64,000 bases of DNA from Flavobacterium succinicans LMG 10402 (GTDB lineage Bacteria; Bacteroidota; Bacteroidia; Flavobacteriales; Flavobacteriaceae), in assembly GCF_000611675.1 (NCBI RefSeq), contig NZ_JATV01000015.1:1-64000 (forward strand), read 5' to 3'. A program made the position numbers and the translations under genes. The number at the start of each line of letters is the position of its first letter. Positions within the stretch are counted from its first letter, which is position 1. Below are positions 58,206-64,000 of the stretch, piece after piece. Under the pieces are notes generated by a model. It did not search any database. It saw nothing but the letters and a program-made list of their open reading frames with translations, and was not told the origin of the DNA.

Positions 58206-59102
58206 TTATTTTTTTTCAGCTATTCGTAACTTGGCACTTCGTGCTCTATTATTAATTTTTATTTCTTCGGCGGTAGGAATAATTAATTTTCCTATGGTTT
58301 TGAAAGGGACAGAAAAATTGCCAAAAAAATCACGTTCTGGCTCTCCTTCGAACATTCCATTTTTAATGAATCGCTTCACCAATCGATCTTCGAGAGAATG
58401 ATAGGAAATTACACTTAATCGTCCTTCAGGATTCAAAATTTCAAGAGATTGTTCTAGAAACTCTTTCAAGACATCCATTTCCTGATTCACTTCAATTCGG
58501 ATGGCTTGATAAATTTGAGCCAATATTTTATTCTTTACACGTTCTGGTAAAAATCTAGCCAAAACATCTTTCAACTCTTCCGTTGTTTGTATTGGACTTA
58601 GTGCTCTGGCCTCTATAATTGTTCTAGATAAAGCAGGTGCATTTTTCAATTCACCATAGTCATAAAAGACTCTTCTTAAATTCGCATCATCATATTCATT
58701 TACTACTTTGTATGCACTCAGATCGTTTCTCTGACTCATTCTCATGTCTAATTCTGCATCAAAACGAGTAGAAAATCCTCTTTCAGGCACATCAAACTGA
58801 TGAGAAGAAACACCCAAATCAGCCAAAATACCATCTACTGCCTTTACATTATGAAACCTCAAAAAGCGTTTTATGAATCTAAAATTTTCATGAATTAAGG
58901 TAAAACGTTCATCCTGTAAAGCATTTGCTAGAGCATCTTCATCTTGATCAAAAGCAAAAAGTCTACCTTCTGACCCTAATCGTCTTAATATTTCTGCAGA
59001 ATGCCCGCCTCCGCCAAAAGTAACATCTACATACACTCCATCAGGCTTGATATTCAAACCATCAACTGTTTCTTTTAGCAATACTGGATTATGATATTCC
59101 AT
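58206..59102 (-). CDS. rsmH: 16S rRNA (cytosine(1402)-N4)-methyltransferase RsmH
   Basis: This 298-aa SAM-dependent enzyme (formerly MraW) modifies C1402 in the ribosomal P site. HNPVLLKETVDGL, the SAM loop DVTFGGGGHSAEIL, DQDEDA, and the late SVISYHSLEDRLVKRFIK are typical. Its start overlaps the mraZ end by 14 bases. Confidence 0.97.
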   Translation of the reverse strand: MEYHNPVLLKETVDGLNIKPDGVYVDVTFGGGGHSAEILRRLGSEGRLFAFDQDEDALANALQDERFTLIHENFRFIKRFLRFHNVKAVDGILADLGVSSHQFDVPERGFSTRFDAELDMRMSQRNDLSAYKVVNEYDDANLRRVFYDYGELKNAPALSRTIIEARALSPIQTTEELKDVLARFLPERVKNKILAQIYQAIRIEVNQEMDVLKEFLEQSLEILNPEGRLSVISYHSLEDRLVKRFIKNGMFEGEPERDFFGNFSVPFKTIGKLIIPTAEEIKINNRARSAKLRIAEKK

Positions 59103-59562
59103 TGTCGTTATAATTTAGATTTCCCATTACTTCTTCTGCTAACTCTGCAAAATCAAGATCCTCCCCACTTATTGATTTTTCATATAACTCTTTGTCCCAA
59201 ATTTCAACTATCGTTACTGCCGATGAAAAAACAACATCTTTAGCAATACTTGCAAATCCAACCAAATCTTTAGGAATCAACATCCTACCTAAAGCATCGA
59301 TTTCAACCACTTTGACCCCTGCGGTAAAACGACGAATAAAATCATTATTTTTTTTCACAAAACGATTCAATCCATTTACTTTCTGCATCATCACATTCCA
59401 TTCGGCCATTGGATACAATTCTAAGCAAGATTGAAACACAGAACGCTTCAAAACGAAACCGTCTTGAAGTGAGGAAGCCAATTGCTTTTTTAAGGGTGAA
59501 GGCAACATTACCCGTCCTTTAGCATCAACTTTACATTCATATGTACCAATTATTGGATCCAC
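59089..59562 (-). CDS. mraZ: Transcriptional regulator MraZ
   Basis: This 157-aa protein has two SpoVT-AbrB-like beta modules (IIGTYECKVDAKGRVMLPSPLKK near residues 4-27 and VVEIDALGRMLIPKDL near 87-102) with the DAKGR/DxxGR motifs that contact DNA. It starts with GTG. MraZ represses its own dcw operon in other bacteria by binding tandem GTGG-type repeats, and three such repeats at 10-bp spacing lie upstream at 59606-59631. It is the first gene of the cluster. Confidence 0.96.
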   Translation of the reverse strand: MDPIIGTYECKVDAKGRVMLPSPLKKQLASSLQDGFVLKRSVFQSCLELYPMAEWNVMMQKVNGLNRFVKKNNDFIRRFTAGVKVVEIDALGRMLIPKDLVGFASIAKDVVFSSAVTIVEIWDKELYEKSISGEDLDFAELAEEVMGNLNYNDNGIS

Positions 59563-59587
59563 AACATTTGTATTGAATAGTATTTAG

Positions 59588-59595
59588 CAAAAATA
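59588..59595 (-). promoter_or_regulatory. -7 element of the mraZ (dcw) promoter
   Basis: Minus-strand TATTTTTG fits TAnnTTTG and lies 25 bases before the GTG start of mraZ. The tandem MraZ-type repeats lie directly upstream. Confidence 0.6.
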
Positions 59596-59605
59596 TATAA
59601 ATTTT

Positions 59606-59631
59606 TACCACAAATTACCACTTTATACCAC
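59606..59631 (-). promoter_or_regulatory. mraZ: Three tandem MraZ-box-like repeats (GTGGTA, 10-bp spacing)
   Basis: On the minus strand GTGGTA occurs three times, at 59631-59626, 59621-59616 and 59611-59606, separated by exactly 4 bases each. Published MraZ sites in other bacteria are tandem G-rich pentamer/hexamer repeats with the same near-10-bp phase. The repeats cover the -33 region of the promoter, so binding should block transcription. Inference: this is the MraZ operator. Confidence 0.75.
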
Positions 59632-59859
59632 TTTGTTGATAAGTTTACCCACACACCCCGCAAAAACTTTAGTTTACACGATATCAACACCTTAAATTAG
59701 ATTTCTGTATTTGTAAGAAAGTTAGGATTTGAAAAAAAATAGAACAAAAAAACTCAATAATCGATGCAGAAATAAATTATAAAAGAAAATTAAAAACAAC
59801 ACACTTCATTTATTTACTCAAAAAGGAGTTACAACAATTTATTTTAATTTAATTAATCC

Positions 59860-59867
59860 TATATTTG
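59860..59867 (+). promoter_or_regulatory. Bacteroidota -7 element of the alpha/beta hydrolase gene
   Basis: TATATTTG is an exact TAnnTTTG match, 28 bases before ATG 59896. Confidence 0.65.
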
Positions 59868-59895
59868 TCGAAATTGAAATTGAGCTACAAAATAC

Positions 59896-60669
59896 ATGGA
59901 AAAATATTACAAAATAGAAGGTAAGTATAGCTATTATGAAGCAGGGGAAGGAACGCCGATCGTAATCCTGCATGGGCTTATGGGTGGGTTAAGCAACTTT
60001 GATGCTGTAGCGCAATATTTTTCGAACAAAGGATACAAAATTATCATTCCAGATTTACCCCTCTATACCCAAAACATCTTAAAAACTAATGTAAAAAGTT
60101 TTGCGGTTTACGTAAAAAACTTCATAACCTTCAAAGGCTTAGATCGCGTTATTTTACTAGGAAATTCGTTAGGAGGACACATAGCATTGTATCATACAAA
60201 AATGTTTCCTGAAAAAGTAGCTGGCCTTGTAATTACAGGAAGCTCTGGCTTGTACGAAAGCGCCATGGGAGATAGTTATCCAAAAAGAGGCGACTATGAA
60301 TACATCAAAAAGAAAGCTGAAGATGTATTTTATGATCCTAAAATTGCTACTCCTGAATTGATCGATGAAGTTTTTGCTACTGTTAACGACCGCATCAAAT
60401 TAATAAAAACATTGACCATCGCCAAAAGTGCCATCCGACACAATATGGCCAAAGACTTACCAAAAATGCATGTTCAAACCTGTATTATTTGGGGAAAAAA
60501 CGACAAAGTTACACCACCTGAGGTAGCTGAAGAATTTCATAAATTATTGCCCAACTCAAGTTTACATTGGATTGATAAATGCGGGCATGCTGCCATGATG
60601 GAGCACCCAGAAGAATTCAACCGCATTTTAGAAGATTGGTTATCCCATACGCATTTAGCCGCACATTAA
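59896..60669 (+). CDS. Alpha/beta hydrolase
   Basis: This 257-aa soluble alpha/beta-hydrolase-fold protein has the nucleophile elbow GNSLGG (Ser near residue 93) and the oxyanion motif HGLMGG (near 25). The acid Asp is in WGKNDKVTPPE and the catalytic His in CGHAAMMEHPEEF. An esterase, lipase or epoxide-hydrolase-like activity is possible; substrate unknown. It is divergent from mraZ and upstream of engB with a 16-base gap, so the two are probably one transcript. Confidence 0.9.
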   Translation: MEKYYKIEGKYSYYEAGEGTPIVILHGLMGGLSNFDAVAQYFSNKGYKIIIPDLPLYTQNILKTNVKSFAVYVKNFITFKGLDRVILLGNSLGGHIALYHTKMFPEKVAGLVITGSSGLYESAMGDSYPKRGDYEYIKKKAEDVFYDPKIATPELIDEVFATVNDRIKLIKTLTIAKSAIRHNMAKDLPKMHVQTCIIWGKNDKVTPPEVAEEFHKLLPNSSLHWIDKCGHAAMMEHPEEFNRILEDWLSHTHLAAH

Positions 60670-60685
60670 TATTATTGAGTACACT

Positions 60686-61306
60686 ATGAAAATCAATACT
60701 GCCGAGTTTGTAATTAGTAATTCTGATGTAAGCAAATGTCCTCAAGACTTCTTACCAGAATACGCTTTTATTGGAAGATCCAACGTTGGAAAATCATCCT
60801 TGATCAACATGATCACCAATCATAAAAAACTGGCAAAAACATCTGCAAGACCAGGAAAAACACAATTAATCAATCACTTTTTAATCAACAACAACTGGTT
60901 CTTGGTTGATTTACCTGGTTATGGTTATGCGAAAGTCTCAAAAAAAACCAAATCTATTTTTCAGGAGTTTATTACTGACTATTTCGAAAAAAGAGAACAA
61001 CTGGTTTGTGCCTTTGTATTAATCGACATTCGCCATGAAGCACAAACTATAGATATTGAATTCATGTCGTATATGGGAGAAAGCGAAATTCCGTTTTGCA
61101 TCATTTTCACCAAAGCCGATAAGATTAGCAAAGTAAAAGTTAATGCGCACATTGCAGCATATAAAAAGAAAATGATGGCCAACAACTGGGCCGAAATGCC
61201 TCATCATTTTGTAACCTCTTCTACGGAAGGAACCGGAAAAGATGAGTTATTACAATATATTGACGAAGTGAATCAAGAAGTTTTCAAAAACAACTCACAA
61301 TTTTAG
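60686..61306 (+). CDS. engB: Ribosome biogenesis GTPase EngB (YihA/YsxC)
   Basis: This 206-aa GTPase assists late 50S assembly. G1 GRSNVGKSSLI, G2 Thr in ARPGKTQLINHF, G3 DLPGYGYAKV, G4 TKADK and G5 SST are all present. It follows the hydrolase gene closely and is closed by a bidirectional terminator shared with the convergent murF. Confidence 0.97.
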   Translation: MKINTAEFVISNSDVSKCPQDFLPEYAFIGRSNVGKSSLINMITNHKKLAKTSARPGKTQLINHFLINNNWFLVDLPGYGYAKVSKKTKSIFQEFITDYFEKREQLVCAFVLIDIRHEAQTIDIEFMSYMGESEIPFCIIFTKADKISKVKVNAHIAAYKKKMMANNWAEMPHHFVTSSTEGTGKDELLQYIDEVNQEVFKNNSQF

Positions 61307-61330
61307 CGATCACTAAAAAATAAAGATTAC

Positions 61331-61366
61331 AAAAAACGCAACTTTAATAAGAGTTGCGTTTTTTTT
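61331..61366. terminator. Bidirectional terminator between engB and murF
   Basis: AAAAAACGCAACT (61331-61343) pairs perfectly with AGTTGCGTTTTTT (61352-61364), between convergent genes. Confidence 0.9.
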
Positions 61367-61369
61367 ATA

Positions 61370-62656
61370 CTATAATAATTGTAATGTTTTTTCCAAAGCC
61401 ATCCCTCTAGAACCTTTAATCAGCAAAGTACTTCCCACAACAGGATGCAAATTTAGGTACTCCGCAAAAGTATCAAAAGTATCAAAAAAGTAAAAACCAC
61501 TTTTAGTTTTCAAATTATTCTCATAAAAAGCCTTACCAACAAAAAAACATACAACATTAGCCTCTTCTTGTAATCTTTCAACTATAGCCGAATGCTCCTT
61601 ACTGCTGTCTTCTCCCAATTCGAACATATCGCCTAAAATCATAATCTTATTAGGTTTTTCTAACTGCAGAAAATTATCAATCGCCACAGCCATACTGCTA
61701 GGATTTGCATTATAAGCATCTAAAATAATTTCGTTTGAACCTTTTACAACCATTTGGGATCTGTTATTTTCAGGCACATAATTTTCTAAAGCACATTTAA
61801 TATCTTCTAATGGCACTTTAAAATAGGTCCCAATCGCTATAGCCGCATTCACATTATTCGCATTATACAAACCAATTAAATGCGTAGTAATAACAATTTT
61901 TCCTAAAGCAACCTCGACAAAAGGGTTAGCACTTACAGCGCTAATATCAACATCAGCATTGGACTTATCAATACCAAAAGAAAAACTTGAAAGTGATTTT
62001 GACTTCTCGACTTGAATTTCATCTTCAAGATTGATAAAGGTCATTTTATTTGCTGTAGACAAATAAGTAAACATTTCACTTTTTCCTTCAATAACACCTT
62101 GAACCCCACCAAAACCCTCTAAATGCGCTTTTCCGAAATTGGTTATGTACCCATAATCTGGCGTGGCTAAAGAGCATAAAAATTCAATTTCCTTTTTATG
62201 ATTGGCTCCCATTTCGACCACACCAATTTCCGTTTCTTTGGTAAAAGAAAGTAAGGTTAATGGAACACCTATATGATTATTCAAGTTTCCAACGGTAGCT
62301 TTAGTATTATATTTCTTGGACAACACTGCATGAATCAATTCTTTGGTTGTAGTTTTACCATTACTTCCCGTAAGAGCCACTATTGGAATTTGAAGATAAT
62401 TTCTATGATATTGAGCCAAATGCTGTAATGTCACTAGACTATTTTCTACCAAAATTGTTCTTTCATCAATATAAAATGAATCATTATCAATGATTACAAA
62501 TTTAGCTCCTTTTGTCAATGCTTCCTCTGCAAACGTATTAGCATCAAAATTATCGCCTTTAATGGCTACAAATAAAGAGTTGGGTAAAATCTTTCGCGTG
62601 TCAATTGAGACTGTGTCACATTGCAAAAATAAGTTATGAATGCTAGCTATATCCAT
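61370..62656 (-). CDS. murF: UDP-N-acetylmuramoyl-tripeptide-D-alanyl-D-alanine ligase MurF
   Basis: This 428-aa Mur ligase adds D-Ala-D-Ala to complete the pentapeptide precursor. SIDTRKILPNSLFVAIKGDNFD at the N-terminus, the ATP motif ALTGSNGKTTTKELI, NLNNHIGVPLTLL and DAYNANPSSM are all clear. It is not in the dcw cluster (13 genes at 43.7-59.6 kb) but lies after gldJ on the same strand, 67 bases and a terminator-like hairpin away. Confidence 0.97.
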   Translation of the reverse strand: MDIASIHNLFLQCDTVSIDTRKILPNSLFVAIKGDNFDANTFAEEALTKGAKFVIIDNDSFYIDERTILVENSLVTLQHLAQYHRNYLQIPIVALTGSNGKTTTKELIHAVLSKKYNTKATVGNLNNHIGVPLTLLSFTKETEIGVVEMGANHKKEIEFLCSLATPDYGYITNFGKAHLEGFGGVQGVIEGKSEMFTYLSTANKMTFINLEDEIQVEKSKSLSSFSFGIDKSNADVDISAVSANPFVEVALGKIVITTHLIGLYNANNVNAAIAIGTYFKVPLEDIKCALENYVPENNRSQMVVKGSNEIILDAYNANPSSMAVAIDNFLQLEKPNKIMILGDMFELGEDSSKEHSAIVERLQEEANVVCFFVGKAFYENNLKTKSGFYFFDTFDTFAEYLNLHPVVGSTLLIKGSRGMALEKTLQLL

Positions 62657-62676
62657 AAGAAAAAGAGTTAAAACAA

Positions 62677-62702
62677 TAAAAGCCCTATTGAAAGGGCTTT
62701 TA
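62677..62702 (-). terminator. Terminator after gldJ
   Basis: The 10-bp stem TAAAAGCCCT (62677-62686) / AGGGCTTTTA (62693-62702) is followed on the minus strand by a T-rich stretch, before murF. Confidence 0.7.
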
Positions 62703-62723
62703 TATTATTAATAAAACAGTATT

Positions 62724-64000
62724 TTAATTTCTTGGCGATCTTCTTTTTTGAGCTTTTGGCCCAACACTAGACATCGCACATCTAAAGCCGATATAATCAG
62801 TAGCCATATCTTGTGGTAAATATCTACGCTGTGCTGGATCTAACCAATAGGCTCTGTCTCTCCAAGATCCCCCTTTGTAAACGCGTACATCGTCATTAAT
62901 TAAAGTAGTTCTTTTACTAGATGAATCATACTTTCTTGACATTTTACCCAAAGAATCCACTGTTACATTATGCTTTGGAGCATTGTACATTTTACGTGCT
63001 TCTTTTTCGCTTTTAGATTCTTCACCTGAATTTCCAAAATCATAAAAACGAGTCGATTGCTTATCACCATCTCTGTAGTTGATGTTATTACTTTTATCAA
63101 AGTTTTGTCTCAAGTACGTCTCATTTTCGTCAACCGGAACTTGAGCAATTTGTCCTGGATATGCTCTAGCTATAATTTTACCATTACTTAAAGTATCATA
63201 TTTTATAGTTGAAGAAGTTACAATTTCAACCTTACCATCTTTACCTATTTTATTTTTAGTATATAAATTACCTCTAAAATAGTTAAAATCATTCGCTTCA
63301 TTGTCAACAATAGGACGATATACATCGGCAACCCATTCGGCAACGTTACCAGCCATATCATACAAACCGAAATCATTTGCTGGGTATTTTTTTACTTCAT
63401 TAGTAATATCAGCTCCATCATCTGACCAACCTGCAATTCCACCGTAATCTCCATTACCTTGTTTAAAGTTCGCCAATTGATCCCCTCTACTAGCACGTTT
63501 TCCTGAACGAGTATAGCTTCCAGACCAAGGATATTTCTTTTGACCTTTGTAAGTATTGTATTCTCTTTGTCCTACATCAGCAGCGGCAGCATACTCCCAC
63601 TCTGCCTCAGTCGGCAAGCGATATTCTGGTAACAAAATCCCAGAAGAACGCTGAGCATAAACGTTTTTATGTTCTGTTACTTTTCCATCTTTCGAAGCTC
63701 TAGGCTCTTTTCTTTTGGATTTCTCTTTTAATACAATTTCTTCATTACCACCATACACAGAGGTTGGCGAAGCTAAATACGTTTCAGAACTGAAAGGGCT
63801 TTCTGCAGAAACATCAGTAACTTTGGCATTTTTCTTTAAGTAACCTGCTTTTTCAAGCATTCCTTCGTTCACACGATCCGTTCTCCATTTCGCAAACTCA
63901 TTGGCTTGAATCCAATTTACTCCAACAACAGGATATTCAGCATAAGAAGGATGCCTTAAATAATTATTAGTCATCGTTTCGTTATATCCTAAACGATTTC
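62724..64000 (-). CDS. gldJ: Gliding motility lipoprotein GldJ (N-terminus beyond right edge)
   Basis: The frame is open to the right edge (an in-frame ATG at 63974 is internal), giving about 425 C-terminal residues. It carries the FGE-sulfatase/SUMF1 fold: SYAEYPVVGVNWIQANEFAKWR, PEYRLPTEAEWEYAAAADV, LYDMAGNVAEWVADVYRP and VYKGGSWRDRAYWLDPAQR. The tail ends in QKRRSPRN. GldJ is essential for gliding and for stability of GldK in Flavobacterium johnsoniae. It is a paralog of GldK at 10782-12182. The signal peptide and lipobox are not in the window. Confidence 0.95.
   Translation of the reverse strand, partial: NRLGYNETMTNNYLRHPSYAEYPVVGVNWIQANEFAKWRTDRVNEGMLEKAGYLKKNAKVTDVSAESPFSSETYLASPTSVYGGNEEIVLKEKSKRKEPRASKDGKVTEHKNVYAQRSSGILLPEYRLPTEAEWEYAAAADVGQREYNTYKGQKKYPWSGSYTRSGKRASRGDQLANFKQGNGDYGGIAGWSDDGADITNEVKKYPANDFGLYDMAGNVAEWVADVYRPIVDNEANDFNYFRGNLYTKNKIGKDGKVEIVTSSTIKYDTLSNGKIIARAYPGQIAQVPVDENETYLRQNFDKSNNINYRDGDKQSTRFYDFGNSGEESKSEKEARKMYNAPKHNVTVDSLGKMSRKYDSSSKRTTLINDDVRVYKGGSWRDRAYWLDPAQRRYLPQDMATDYIGFRCAMSSVGPKAQKRRSPRN

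Larger units (their letters stand above)
59563..59895. other. Divergent intergenic region between mraZ and the hydrolase gene
   Basis: These 333 bases hold the mraZ promoter and operator (59588-59631) and the -7 element of the hydrolase gene (59860-59867). Most of the rest is A+T-rich. A C-rich patch near 59648-59662 has no evident meaning. I see no gene. Confidence 0.7.

Noticed and set aside
59632..59643. TTATCAACA-like DnaA box near the mraZ promoter (minus strand, around 59634-59642)
   Set aside because: A single site differing from the TTATCCACA consensus, without a cluster of further boxes or an AT-rich unwinding motif; not an origin.

Overview
The window comes from a gliding member of the Bacteroidota, most likely a Flavobacterium. 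Four observations support this. The complete type IX secretion/gliding core gldKLMN and a gldJ are present. The dcw cell-wall/division cluster has a Bacteroidota gene content. The primary sigma factor is short (287 aa) and lacks region 1.1. Many genes are preceded by the Bacteroidota -7 element TAnnTTTG. The DNA is A+T-rich, with A-rich leaders and few classical Shine-Dalgarno sites.

Layout, left half. Positions 1-3165 hold the N-terminal part of a large secreted, glycine-rich, Ig-like-repeat surface protein on the minus strand; its C-terminus lies off the left edge. After an 813-base A+T-rich gap come an ABC-F ATPase, a DUF983 protein and a FAD oxidoreductase. Next is the minus-strand series topA - arginase-like protein - gldK - gldL - gldM - gldN (7471-15965). 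The plus-strand series miaB - sigma-54 activator - lptE - TPR-like protein - secG - groES - groEL runs from 16288 to 22998. Then come dedA and a probable metal module (HMA protein, TonB-dependent receptor, HYC_CC_PP protein). These are followed by a beta-CASP nuclease, an ATP-cone/PD-(D/E)XK fusion and the exosortase pair xrtF with its partner.

Middle. A GAF/fRMsr-like protein, a TonB_C/MORN-like protein, rpsO and pnp are followed by an unrecognised 131-aa protein. A TPR histidine kinase with a LytTR response regulator comes next, then a frameshifted IS4-family element flanked by a 13-bp direct repeat. After that come a small membrane protein, rpoD, rpe, a CBS protein, an M90 peptidase, tRNA-Arg(TCG) and yqeY.

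Right half. The dcw cluster is on the minus strand, transcribed from about 59.6 kb to 43.7 kb: mraZ-rsmH-ftsL-ftsI-murE-mraY-murD-ftsW-murG-murC-ftsQ-ftsA-ftsZ. It supplies lipid II synthesis and the divisome. murF is missing from it and lies separately at 61.4-62.7 kb, downstream of gldJ, which is cut by the right edge.

No wholly new multi-gene defence or mobile system is evident. The points most worth checking are:
- three 10-bp-phased GTGGTA repeats in front of mraZ, which look like the MraZ operator;
- a near-perfect stem-loop in the pnp leader;
- a sigma-54-like promoter in front of groESL, downstream of an orphan sigma-54 activator gene;
- an arginase-fold protein with lost metal ligands, lodged between topA and gldK;
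- a structured intergenic element upstream of the TonB receptor;
- an ATP-cone fused to a nuclease, paired with a beta-CASP RNase.
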